A stretch of DNA of 64,000 nt from Loripinus fragilis (Eukaryota > Mollusca > Bivalvia > Lucinida > Lucinidae), in contig OZ026519.1 of NCBI GenBank assembly GCA_964019695.1, forward strand, positions 25,971,213 through 26,035,212, written 5' to 3'. Position 1 is the first letter of the stretch, and each line of letters starts with the position of its first letter. Made by a program: the position numbers and the translations under genes. Positions 33,900 to 45,259 of this stretch are shown piece after piece. The notes beneath the pieces are model-generated. The model had not been told where the DNA came from, did no database searches, and saw only the letters and a program-made list of their open reading frames with translations.

Positions 33900-36395
33900 T
33901 CGTGGAACTTACTACCAAAGTTAAGTGTTATTTTGTTTGCCTATCCATAACAGGGAAAATACTGAACATATCAACTTCTACCAATAAACATACTAACATG
34001 GTCATTCAAACTAAGTCAGTATTTAAGTATGTTTTACACTGAAACATAATTATTGCATATTTTTATTCATGAATTAGGACCATATGTTTACAACAAGTTA
34101 AAAAATATTTTACCTGACCTTGATTTTCATGAAATCTGGTCAACATATTTTAACATATATGGGCAGGTTTTATGTTGAAATGGTATCTTGACCAAGATCA
34201 CAACGTGTTAAAGTGTATGTTCATGCTTTTTAACATTTTACTTTATTCACAAATAAATATTTCGTTATGGACTAATTTTATTTTCACAGATCATTTATCC
34301 ATCTGGTTAGTTAATTACAGAAGCTTTTATAGCCATATTTCTAATCTTCAGGGAGCAGCCATCTTACAGCTATTGGCACACATTAACCTGAGTTTACCTC
34401 AATATGCTGGTCTGGCAACTGATTGAAGCGGCACCTTTCAGTCAATTTCTTTATTTCAATATTGGATAATGGGTGTTCCGTTTTAATTACAATCAACAGC
34501 CAAATCATTGCAAATTAAAATGTAACAACTGTCAAATGAAAAGTATTTTGTTTTGCAATAAGTTTCATTTGATTTTATTCTGTCTTTTTGTTATCAAAAC
34601 GAAGAAAATTGTTACAAAATATGTCGTCTGCTATAGTACTAATTAGTGCTTTAAGACTTAAATTTTAGAATTAATTATTAAATATGTACCAAGTATCAAC
34701 ATATACTCATCAATGCACACACTGCTAAAAGCATTACTCTGAAACATTGTTATTTTTTACCTTTTGACTGATTTATAATTCTGCTTTGGTAGTGTGTAAG
34801 CCGGTGGAAGTGATTCCAGTTTTGGTGTGTAGAGATCATTGACCTGAGAATGACCAGACTCCCATTAAGAAGCAAAAGTGATTAATTACGGGATAAATGA
34901 AGGGCATTCACAAACATTTAATGAAGGATTATTCCTGCCATACTGTAAACTCTATAATAATCACATTTGAAAAAAAGGTGTGAATTATCCCTTTAAAATT
35001 TGATTCAAAATTTCACTGAATACGACATATACAGTTAAAAATTGGGGTACCATGGCATAAGTTAACAATTAATGCCCACACATTATCCTAATACAAACAA
35101 AGCCATTTTAGTATCAACGAACTTATCAATGGTATCGTTATTTCATAAAACATTTTGCCCCCGTTACATGATATGCCAATTACTGTAGAAATGTTTATAA
35201 CATGGTACCCTAAGGTGTGGTAGTGATATCATACATGACGTCATAAAGTAACAATGGAATTGCATATTGTAAACTCAAATGCACAATTTATATAAAAGTC
35301 ATACCCCAGGCAATTAATCAGCGAAACATCATCAAATTCCAAGCGTGGGCAGACTCCCATGTTAATTTCCCATACCTTGTTAGAGCTCCTTTCTAACTAC
35401 CGACTTGGGCATGAAAGAGTTGTTCCTTCATGACTGCGACAAATACATAGTATAGTATTCAAAAGTTGATTGAGGTTATTAATCGACAGAAGCAGAAGCT
35501 AATCTTAGTTCTAAAATACAGCCTAAAATCATATAACAAAACAATTATTTGGTGCACTCATTTTCGGTTAACATCAGGATTTGTCAACCCTCGAAAGAGA
35601 TGTCCACCGAAAATCCTCTGGTGTAAACGGAAAAAGTATGCATCAAGCGCATATAGACACTTTTTAATTATTTTTGAGCCTGAAATTTGATTCAAAAGTC
35701 ATATTAGCAGCCGGAAACTATTTGTTGACATCTTCACACCTTTGTCAAGTAACTTCCTACATCAAAACATGTTTAATAGAGATATTAGCGTTCCAAGCCA
35801 AACAACTAGAAATTGGCATTATACAATTGATGCACTCTTTAGAGGTTATCATCAGGATTAGTCAGCATTCAAAGAGAATGTTCACCTCGGCGAAAAATAA
35901 TGCAACTATTGTTCTGTTATATGTATCTGCCTCGCAGTCCTAATTTTATATAAATTCTTTTTATATAAATTAAATCAAGTTAGATGTTCATAGTGCACAG
36001 AAAACACGCTTATTTCAACAACTGCTTTTCAAGATTCTGAAATGCATATGAGATGTGCAAAAGAATTGCATTTTTAAATAATTGTTCTCATAAAATGATT
36101 AAACTCTTAATTGAAAATATTTGACCTGTGAATCATACATAAGAATTCATCCTTTACGAATTCATGCTAGTCTATTTCTATCTGTGTCAAATTTCCAATA
36201 TCTATTTTAACGACAAAAGTGATGTCTACCTGTCCTGGGCTAAATTTAGTTCAATCTAATTTTAGCTGTCTGTCAGCACTGAAAATCTGTGTCTACCTAT
36301 CCAGGGCTAAATTTAGTTTATCACTGGTAAATATCAAGACTTGTCACAATCAGTGAATGCAAGTTTCAGTCAACCAGGATAGGTAGTTTATATAG
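33900..36395. other. Mostly featureless, with two small local duplications
   Basis: No gene recognised; an 84-codon open frame at 34172-34426 has no motif. Two diverged copies of a ~65 bp segment (GCACTCATTTTCGGTTAACA with GTCAACCCTCGAAAGAGATG; GCACTCTTTAGAGGTTATCA with GTCAGCATTCAAAGAGAATG) lie at about 35545-35610 and 35825-35890. A second local duplication (GGGCTAAATTTAGTT) is at 36237 and 36305. Confidence 0.45.
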
Positions 36396-36965
36396 TCCGA
36401 GAGCCCGTAATAGGTTTAATCAAGTGGTTGAAGCCAAAAGGTTTGAAGGTGTGTTCTTATGTAGAAAAAAGTGCTGAATTCAAAAATTAAACTCTTAAAA
36501 AAATCGGCTGGTACACAAAAGTGCTATGCGCAACGGAATACTACCGGGGTATGCAATATCTTAAAATAGCGCTAAAATGGGGGTACCTTTGCAGGTTTAT
36601 AATTTAAACCATGTATTATAAGTAGTAAAATGCAAATTTTGGCAGCAAACAATAAATGATGTTCAATTTTCAACATAAAACAGAATAAGACAAGCAAATA
36701 AAGCTTTCTAACACTAAAATATAGCCAATTATAAAGCCCACGAAAACTAACGACTTTTGTCTCTGGTTATCGGATGTTTTTTAATTTGTTTAATCTAGAG
36801 CAGATTTATAAGTCAACCTTATGTAATACTGTGGTGTTGTCATCAACAATTATTATTGTTCCAAAAATGATATAGTATGGCTAAGAAATGCCACAATCAC
36901 AGAATGCATGCTAACCCAGCATTGCACCGTGAGGAAGGGACACACAGTAGGCATAATCCAAGCTC
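36396..36965 (+). repeat. Family B repeat (inverted partner at 48836-49394)
   Basis: About 560 bp matching the reverse complement of 48836-49394. Landmarks: ATAGGTTTAATCAAGTGGTT, GGCTGGTACACAAAAGTGCT, TAGCGCTAAAATGGGGGTAC and GTCTCTGGTTATCGG. The end (36880-36960, GCTAAGAAATGCCACAATCA) is related to the start of family A. Non-coding. Confidence 0.8.
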
Positions 36966-37018
36966 TCACATTACAATATAGCTATATTTCAAGTTCCTTT
37001 TCATTTCAAGGTGAATAA

Positions 37019-39833
37019 ATTATGCTCAGATAATAATCAGATTTGCCTGGATATTTTCCCAGCCCTATTAGTTTCTAAGCTGTGAACTATATGTATAGCT
37101 AGCACCACGTGGCCAACCACGACTGACCAGATTGGTCTGGTCAATATTCCACATGACTTATATTCTATGTTCTAGGAATTGCATAATAACCCCCACCCCC
37201 ACGGATAACCTCTATCCCACTCTTTTGCTGAATCTAAATTAAAAATATGGATGAGTATGAAGAAAGTGAGTGAGTATGATCAGGAAATGCCACAATTACA
37301 CACTGCAGACCAACCCACCACGCAGTGAGTAAGAGCTACAAAACACCAAAAGTCACAAGACGTCTATGGAGAGGTATGTGCATGACACAGATCTTACAAG
37401 GTCAGGGAACACGATAAAACAGCAGCCTTCTGGGTTATGTACATGGATGTTTAAGAGATATATATTCTTTTCAACAGATCCTGCATCATAAATGGTTTAA
37501 AACCTCGGATGGGGAGGTACCCTATATATGACATAGTGCGGATGTGCGTGCCCAATAGCCCCCCCCCCTTTTTTAGCGCCCCCAGGTAAATGATAGACCC
37601 CCTATTTTATGAATGGCCTGATTTTTTTAAATTAGAATGGCCCAAATTTTCTGACAACCATGTATATGCACATATTTTTTGCTCAGATACCAGTCAAGCC
37701 TTTGTTTTTACATTTGCATAAAGAAAGTGTTCTCGTGATGATGGTCTTTTGTAAACTTGTTTACAAATTACAGAGCCTATGAAAGGGTATATAAATACAA
37801 AGAACAGTATATGAATGGGTCAACTTTCTGCGAAATCATGTATATGAATAGGCTGTGTTTTTTTTTAAAGGCCGAGTATATGATTGGGGTTGGTTTCAAA
37901 ATACTGACTCGCACACCCGTACCAAAAAATTCCCCCCCCCCCCCCCCCCCGCTGAGTTTAAAACTTTCCACTTCTTGTCTATGTAAATTGTGTGCAATTA
38001 TATTCTTTGCTCCAAGTTTTCCTAATTATGCTCAATGGATGACGAGATATCACCTAGAGTTTCTTTATAGCGACGAGGCACACCCAGCTGCGTGTGCAAT
38101 GTTGGAGACATGAGCTATGTTCATCCGACGTGCGAACAAACCATTCTTTAGGACCCCTGTGCATTGGAATTTAGAGCAGATAATGCCAATGCTGATGTTC
38201 AATCCAGACTAAATGGGGTGGTCTCTTTCAGTAAATCTGTGTGTGCAAGAAGGCAGTGGATAGTGACTAGGTCTGTACTAAGTGAGCTTGAAAGCAATTT
38301 AATTGAAAGTATGGACTGAAAGAGAATGTAGATGACACCAAACCCAATTAAGCGTGACAATGCAGACCTGAACAAGCTAATTACTGGGATAGGGACTACT
38401 ATGTATCCTTTTCTTACATACTTTCGAGATGAAAAGCTGTACTGCATTTTACAGGTAAGATGACATCTGAGAATATTGCAGGGGGTATTTTAGCAACTGA
38501 GACACAGCGACAACAATGGTATAAAGAGTTTACTACAGGATACTCCCTTATGGTGACAAATAAAATTTTGTAAAAACTTATTCGCAGAAGAAAAGTAACA
38601 CCATTGCATGCAGTGCTTCGTCAGGAAACTTAAGACACGAGACAAAAATATAAAGAACATAAGGCCGCTTACTTTATCTGCTAATAGTTAGAGTTGGATC
38701 TGAAAAGGGTGCTTGCTTATCCCCTTACATCCGTGCCTTTGACTTTTGTCCATATTGATGGACATAAAATATCTACAGACAAATCAACTCTTTTCAGTAA
38801 GCTCATGGTGAGGATAATCACTGATGCTCCCAGAAATATAGATGCTTGCATTGTCGGTGGAATGTTCCTGGTACAGTCTCATGTAGATTTGCCTTCAACT
38901 TTCTGTGGTCAAGCAAATGTGACTATCTCGTGCAAATCATGCAGATTTTGCATGTGACACTTTTAAATATCCATCAGTTAATGATATTACCAGATATCAT
39001 GGTTTGGTATAGGGAGAGGTAAATGTATCTGGACCTGAACAGGCATACCAAAATATTTCACTCAAGCACTGGCAGAAGTGCGATGCCAAAATGAGCATGC
39101 TAACTCCGTGTGAGCTGTTTTCTGGATTGATGAAGTCTGCTTCAGATACAAATTATTTGATGGACAAATGACAAGTCAAGATATCTTAAACCTAAGTTGA
39201 TACAATGTAGAAGCTGATACCTGTATTGTCTTGCATGTTAAACATGCTTGTGAACTAATTCTTCAAACTTGTATTGTTGTTTAATGCATCTATACTGACG
39301 TTCTCACTATGTTAATTTTCCCTACAAATAACAAGGAAGGAATTGGCCGTTCTAAGGCGGCGGTTCTGTTATTGTTGATTCGTTGTTGATTGTTGCTCCC
39401 ATTACGGGGTTCTGTTTTTGGTCCATGTTTTGTTGTAAATGGCTATGTATCCTTTCTAGTTTTGCAGTAATCTTGATGGGGAAGAGAGAGCTGGTTGCTT
39501 TACTTTGTTTGTCTACCTGGTGTCTTGTAGCTCTTCCTCATGGTGCCGTGAGTTGGTCTGCAGTGTATAGTTGTGGTATTTTCTGATCACACTCACTTTT
39601 TTTCGTACTCATTCATTTTTTTCAGATTCAGCAAAAGAGTGAGATATGGGTTATCACGCAATTCCTGGGACATAGAATGTAAGTCATGTGGAATATTGAC
39701 CAGCACAGTCTGTTCAGTCGTGGCTGCCCATGTCGTGATAGCTAGCTATACATAGAGTTCATAGCTTAGAAACTAATAGGCTTGGCCAATATCCAGGTAA
39801 ATCTTAGTTTTATCTGAGCATAGTTCACAGGTA
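37019..39833 (+). mobile_element. TIR element (~2.8 kb) carrying the uncharacterised protein
   Basis: The left end TATGCTCAGATAATAATCAG, with TGCCTGGATATTTTCCCAGC, CCTATTAGTTTCTAAGCT and GGTCAATATTCCACATGACT, is mirrored at 39.65-39.83 kb (AGTCATGTGGAATATTGACC, AGCTTAGAAACTAATAGG, TTTATCTGAGCATAGTTCAC). The inverted match continues inward into family A sequence, for about 330 bp in all (37019-37345 and 39510-39833). The interior (38.1-39.2 kb) contains a plus-strand relic of the protein family seen at 25.9 and 29.9 kb. A poly-C stretch at about 37933-37950 and a second near 37561 lie in the spacer. Confidence 0.75.
38340..39175 (+). pseudogene. Relic of uncharacterised element-linked protein, longest copy
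   Basis: Blocks in order, with shifts between them: RDNADLNKLITGIGTTMYPF (38357), KMTSENIAGGILATETQRQQ (38458), WYKEFTTGYSLMVTNKIL, a decayed KKLIRRRKVTPLHAV, then the clean frame 38694-38957. That frame has DLKRVLAYPLTSVPLTFVHI, KISTDKSTLFSKL and MFLVQSHVDLPSTFCGQA. It is followed by ACDTFKYPSVNDITRYHGLV, a stop, and GEVNVSGPEQAYQN to 39172. I recall the order 'YPLTPVPL / T-KS-L / VDLP-TF / VCDTY-PSIKD / ISGPDQ' from a large uncharacterised protein family in bivalves and cnidarians. Function unknown. Several stops and frameshifts make this copy inactive. It is framed by the inverted repeats of the 37.02-39.83 kb element. Confidence 0.7.
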
Positions 39834-40740
39834 TCATACCGAATTCTTGGACGCGGATATTTGTCGCCTAGTCTTTTCGCGGAGAACAAATATACTGAAA
39901 TTGAAGGTAGGGGCTCTCATTTGAAATAGTAAAAACTTATTTACGAACACTTGTTAGAATCGATTAAAGGCATATATGTTTTCTTGAATAGTCACCCTAA
40001 CAACACATCATGGCTAAGGCATTACAGTACTTAAAATATGCGAGTAAAATGCAAATACATCAAGAATGAGTCCTTGAAATCGGGATACTTTGGGATTGAT
40101 TGACAATTACACCTTTTTACAGAAATGGTTTCTATATTTTTTGCGTTTTTGGTGAAACGACGTTTACTTGTTTTTACCTGTATGTTAATGATTCGGCTTA
40201 AACAAGCGTCAATTGTTTATGAGAACTGGATTTCTGCCCCTACCCCTTCAACGGTTGCAAGTCTTAACCGCGGGGGTGCGTGAAAAAATGCTATAGCGTC
40301 CGCGGGGTTTTGTTATCTGGCCGCGGGGTAGGGCTTTTTAGAACCGTTTTTTCACACATTAATTAAAGCGGAAAGAACCAAATGTGGGATCAAAGGCACT
40401 TACACTTTGATAGTCTGTTGGTTTCTACCAGCAGGGACAGCCGATACTGTTCTATTGCGAATTTGATGCGAATCTGAACCACGGGGTGAGAGCATGCTCC
40501 TAATCTTACTGCGGATGTGACCATTGTCGGCGTGGTTCATGGCCGCGGGGTTCTGCAATATGCTTTCTTTTCCGCGGAAATCCTAAAACTAAAAAAAACT
40601 ATCAGTATTATCTATGACAAAAGATAGGTAGTTGGTGTGCTGAAACCACTGGACCAATTACGGTTAAATCAGAATGAAACCATTGGGTTTCGCTCTTTTT
40701 ATTTCTCTGAATGCTCATTTGGCTAAATAATCTAGTATTT
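39834..40740. other. No gene; GC-rich island with repeated CCGCGGGG
   Basis: Between about 40265 and 40580 the motif CCGCGG occurs several times (CCGCGGGGGTGCG, GTCCGCGGGGTTTTG, CCGCGGGGTAGGGC, GCCGCGGGGTTCTGC, TTCCGCGGAA) in otherwise AT-rich DNA. No reading frame accompanies it. Confidence 0.4.
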
Positions 40741-40879
40741 ACGGTAGTAAGATCGCCTGACCAAAGTGCCAAAGGTTGTGAGCAGCAATATCTAGCTGTT
40801 TGTTTGTCTACCCGTTAATCAGTCCCCCCGTATATATGCATTGGTTCGTTTACTTGTATGCTCGTTAAACCAGCTTACA

Positions 40880-42060
40880 TGTGTCTAGTGGCTCAGGTGG
40901 CTAGAGCGCCTGTCCAATGTTCTAAAGGCTGTAAGCTGCATAATCTAGCCGTCTGTCTGCTTGCATACTTGTCTGTCCACTTGCCTATGACTGTTTGTCT
41001 CGCTGTATCGGTTCTATGCTCGTTTTACTTGTTTTGTAGGCCAGTTTTGCTAGATTATCTTGTAGCTCAAGTGGTTAGAGTGCCTGACCCCATTGGGGAT
41101 GCTTTCATTTTTTCTTAATACGTAGGCTTGTACCCAGCATCTACCCTTTTTCCCAAACTATATTCGGAATATCAGGCATTCCCAAAAATATTTGAAATTT
41201 AGCAACCCCAAACACATTTTCCAATACTGTACCTTGACCTTAAAAAAAGCCCTAAAATGTATAGAAATGACTCCCCAGAAGGTCCAAAAAATTATCCAAA
41301 ACATATTATTTATTTTTCTGACCCCACCCCCCCCCCCCCCCAAAAAAAAAAAAAGAAAAAGGAAATTCAAAATTGTGAACCAAAAGTGGACCGAACCTAC
41401 TTATTTATGATAATATTAGAGTACCACCCCCTCCTCTTCTTAGAGAAGTATGCACCAAAATATAGCTGCATGTCTGCTTGCTTCTCAGTCAATCAATCAG
41501 TCAGCCAGCCAGCCCGAACAACCGCGTAGACTGAGCTACGTTGTAAAAGCGTATACTTGTTACACAAAAGTAATTGCATGTCCCAGGGGTGGGGGGGGGG
41601 GGGGGGTAACTCTCATTTTTTCTTCATACGTATGGTCAGGCTCAGCATCTACGGTTCACCCAAAAAATATCAAGAATTTCAAGTACCCCAAAAATATTTG
41701 AAAATTTAGCAACCCCCCCCAAAAAAAAAAAAAATATCCCCCATTAAATACCTTGACCGAATGAAAAGATCCTAAAATGCATAGAAAATACCCTTAAATG
41801 TAGTCCAATTATATGATAAACCCCCAAAATATCCATAAAATCTTCATATCCCCAAAAATATTCATTTCTCTGAAACCCCAAAACATACTGAAATTGAAAC
41901 TTTTGAACCCCTAAAAATGGCCTTAGCCTACGTGTGTATGAAAACATTAGAGTACCCAACACACACACACCTCCTGAGCTGCGGGGTAAGTTATTGATAA
42001 AAACAACAGAATTTTGGGGACATATTTGTTGTTGTAGACAACAGAGGAATAGGCTACTGT
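40880..42060 (+). repeat. Two diverged tandem units (~450-500 bp) with tRNA-like pieces
   Basis: Unit 1: about 41100-41440. Unit 2: about 41600-41960. Both run from TTTTTTCTTAATACGTA/TTTTTTCTTCATACGTA through AGCATCTAC, AAAAATATTTGAAATTTAGCAACCCC, ACCTTGACC and CCTAAAATG(T/C)ATAGAAA to ATTAGAGTACC(C/A). Upstream at 40886-41090 are tRNA-like box A sequences (AGTGGCTCAGGTGGCTAGAG; TAGCTCAAGTGGTTAGAGTG). Poly-C and poly-A runs interrupt the units. Short frames here are translated repeats. Confidence 0.6.
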
Positions 42061-42070
42061 CCGTCCTATA

Positions 42071-42573
42071 CATGTGCGGATCCAGACAGTTTTTATCGGA
42101 GGGGGTCCAACTATAACGGCTTTTTTCCTTTGCTTGTTTTTGAATGGTGACGAGAGGTTGGATCCAGATACTACTATAAGCGGGCTATCGTCGGTCCGCC
42201 AGCGAAACGCCATTTGAATGGCGTCAAATGGCGTTTCGCTGGCGAGCCGATGCTGCTGGCCTAGACTGGAAACCGCCAAACAGTTGAAATGTGCTTATAC
42301 TCAGCCAATATCTCATACTAACAAGAAATTATCCTCTCTAATAGCACTTTAACTCTTTCAGTTTTAGCTTTCATTGGGGTTTTAGAGATATCTATAACAT
42401 ATAAGTATAATAAGGTTAAAACTTAACTGAAACGACTGCACAAGTCTACTGCTGGCCCATCATTGAATGCTAGGATGATAACTGTGATTTTTCAGGGGAT
42501 CCGGACCAGAATTGCTGAGAAAACCTACATTTTTGTGATATTTCGAGGAGGGGGGCGTCTGGATCCGCGGATG
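42071..42573. mobile_element. Small TIR element with CATGTGCGGATCCAGAC tips
   Basis: CATGTGCGGATCCAGAC at 42071 is mirrored by GTCTGGATCCGCGGATG at 42557-42573. A related but shorter element with the same tips lies at 53764-54032. It contains the perfect hairpin at 42197-42244. No coding capacity. Confidence 0.6.
42197..42244. repeat. Perfect 21 bp hairpin
   Basis: CGCCAGCGAAACGCCATTTGA is followed after 6 bases by its exact reverse complement. Outer bases (TCGG...CCGA) extend the pairing with mismatches. GC-rich compared with its surroundings. Confidence 0.9.
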
Positions 42574-42723
42574 TCCTATGGCGGGGAATCTTTTGAGGTC
42601 CGTCCATTTTTAATTGTTGCTCCCATTGTATTAGGGGCTTGCCTAATTATGTTGTTCTCAGTAGATGAACGAGGACATCTCGGAGAAAAAAACAGTTGCA
42701 GACAAAATTTATATGTCAGGGAC

Positions 42724-42857
42724 GTCGCACTGTGTTGTGTCATTGAGCAAGACACATTTATCCTTGATTTAGTACTGGTTCAACACAGGAAGACCCGTCC
42801 CGATATATCTGAAAAATTGTTGACTGGGAGGTAAAGAATCAAATCAAACAAAATCAG
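42724..42857 (+). repeat. 5'-truncated copy of the tRNA-headed SINE
   Basis: TTGTGTCATTGAGCAAGACA, TTAGTACTGGTTCAACACAG, GAAGACCCGTCCCG and AATCAAATCAAACAAAATC match the body and tail of the SINE at 17617-17822. Confidence 0.8.
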
Positions 42858-43082
42858 GGGCGTAATCAGAGGATTTTATCATGTTGAAATTACCAAAAAA
42901 TGAAGAATTAAGATACTTGACCTTGTTACTTTACTTTTCAGCAATGATTGCGAATAACAAAGGCGCTGATCAGACTGCGTGAAAGACCAGTGCCTTTATT
43001 GTTCTTTGAGATTTCTCGCATCGAGGCCCATGTGATGTTGAAGCCCAGGCATACTTGCTTCTGCCTTGCTGCGCGCCTTTAT

Positions 43083-43225
43083 CTTGAAATAAATACTGGG
43101 GCTCCAAGGGGTTAGGGGGAGCTGGGAGAAGGGCTATATCTTTTCAGGGAGCTGGGCTGCACTGGTAATTATTTCAGGGATTTGAGGAGCAAACTTATAG
43201 TTATGGGGATTTTGGGAGCCCTGCA
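43083..43225. repeat. G-rich 'AGGGAGCTGGG' repeat
   Basis: CAGGGAGCTGGG, CAGGGATTTGAGGAGC and GGGGATTTTGGGAGC alternate here. A related stretch at 45344-45515 has GGGGATTTGGGGAGAAGC, AGGATTTGGGGAGC and CAGGGAGCTAAGG. Low-complexity, non-coding. Confidence 0.5.
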
Positions 43226-43257
43226 GAAAAGTAAAAAATAAAATTATGAACTCTTAC

Positions 43258-43890
43258 CTTAAAGGAAAAGCCTACATTGCATTTGATTTTTTTAATTCTT
43301 CGGCTTCTGAGGGGAAGCCCCCCCTATACCCTTGGAAAATCTAAATGTATTTACTTTCGAGCTCTAACATGCTACTTTGCCTTGGTATTGGTTAAAGATA
43401 TGGCGAATAATTTTTACTATTGCTGGTTTATTAACCTTAAAATTGTTAATTTTTAGGTTGATAATAATGTATTTTTGAACACTCAGAATGGGCCAGCCTG
43501 CACCATTTTAATTTTTAAAAAAATCGGGGAGTTACCCCCGGACCCCCCTAGCACGAATCTGAATCCACATCATTACATGGAAAGGAAAAGCATCCATTTT
43601 TTATATTTCTTTGGCTTTTTGGGGCTATTGCCCCCAGACCCCCCCCCCCCCCCCTTGTAATATGTGATTGTATTCAGTTTTGTACTAACGTGCGCATCAG
43701 GATTAATCTTGGAGAAAAATATGGCACAAAATTTGGAGTGTTGTTGATTTATTATCCTAAAAATTGTTGATTTTTAGGTTGATTATAACATACTTTGGAA
43801 CACTCAGAATGCACCAGATCGCACCATTTTATCATTTTTCCTTGGGGGGGGGGAGCATGTCCCCGGAACCCTCTAGCACAAGTGTTTATT
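43258..43890 (+). repeat. Two tandem diverged copies of a ~320 bp unit
   Basis: Copy 1 43258-43557, copy 2 about 43578-43885. Shared order: GGAAAAGC(C)T/ATCCATTT, TTCTTTGGCTTTTTGGGG/TTCTTCGGCTTCTGAGGG, a C-rich 'GCCCCCAGACCCCC' part, TTAAAATTGTTAATTTTTAG, GAACACTCAGAATG and CACCATTTTA. Non-coding. Confidence 0.7.
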
Positions 43891-43953
43891 TCATTAAACT
43901 AATTACATACCATGTAATATTTGTATTCTTTGGCTAAGCCTTATCTTTACATG

Positions 43954-45253
43954 TACGAGGGGGGTTCAATATGTAATGAAACCCCATTCATAACTCCATC
44001 CACAAAGGCGTTAGGATTTAATGCCATATGCCAAACGAAAGATCAAAGCGTCGCCGTTATAATGGTGCATGAAACATTATTTTATCTTTCCAAATTCAAT
44101 ATGTTACAGGCTCTTTAAAAAACACACTAATATACACTGCATATATTTTCCTCCGAATTGTAAAGACTCATTTTAACAAAGGTAGAAAGTCATGCTGTAT
44201 TTTCTAAAACAAACATTTAACATGTATGACTCACATATCCATAGTTTTCTGACTCATTTCCCCTTTATCTGCTATAACGATACAAACTTTTGACCGGTAC
44301 CGATGTCTCGTGCAAACGGTTTTAGTACGTTACCCCCTCTTACGTTGACGTCGTTTAAGGCAATGGCCGTAACACTAAATTTGCATAGTTCTTGAAAGTC
44401 GGAAAAGTGGCTTTGTACCATGAAAGGATAAATTTGATTGTATCGAAGCTTCAGTAAACACAGTGCATTGGCAGCAGACCAGCTAAACTGAAACCAATAT
44501 CTAGGGGTATCTCATCTGATAGGTATACCATTTTCGTTTCCTATAATTTTATTGTCTGAAATTAGCCAGCCAGATTATGTACATGTAAATACGTGTAATA
44601 ATGTCCAAATAATGCATCCGGATGCAAACATCGATAAAACGTGGTATTTTGTCTGATCCATTTCAGTGTTAGCCAATGATGGCATTCTTTTAAGTGATTT
44701 TCTTATTTCAAACGACGTACTTGGGGGTACTTTATGAGTGAGATTAAATATGGAAATTTCAAAATCGGCATTATTACCTGCAAAGGAACATCGAAGCGAC
44801 CAGAAAAAAATGTTACAAATGATTTTCGCTATGTATTCGTTTACGCAAACACGGCTCTGTCAATGGAATGCCAGAAAATGTAGCATCAAGGAGGATTTTA
44901 ACCAAAATGACAGCCTCAGAATTTCATAGATAATAAAGCAACATCAATTTTTTTTGCAGGTTTAAATCTCAAATATGTGGATATTAAACAACACGAAGAA
45001 TCAGACTGAAAAAAACCCTCGTTCATGTAGTTATCTGCTTTTGAAAACATTGTTTTATTTCATATCGCAGTGAACTTCAGCACCCTATCTTGAAAGTGGC
45101 TTGTGTAAATTAGATAATGAGCTGGACAACTGCAATTTTACATGTATTTAGCCAAGAAACAGACCTTTAAATTAAAGTAATTACGAATTGTGTAAATATA
45201 AAACTTTGGTATATTCTGGGCTGTTTTCATTACATATTGAACGCCCCTCATAT
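43954..45253. mobile_element. Mariner-like non-autonomous element (~1.3 kb)
   Basis: The tips TACGAGGGGGGTTCAATATG with TAATGAAA and the mirrored TTTCATTACATATTGAACGC with CCCTCATA give a 27-30 bp TIR with TA at the borders. The ACGAGGGnnnTTCAA start and the 1.3 kb length both suit the mariner group. No transposase (no D,D34D-type blocks) was recognised on either strand; frames at 43921-44118 and 44738-44929 have no motif. Confidence 0.7.
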
Positions 45254-45259
45254 ATACGT

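Noticed and set aside
34172..34426. 84-residue open frame as a gene
   Set aside because: No motif, composition follows AT-rich DNA, and no splice or promoter context was recognised.
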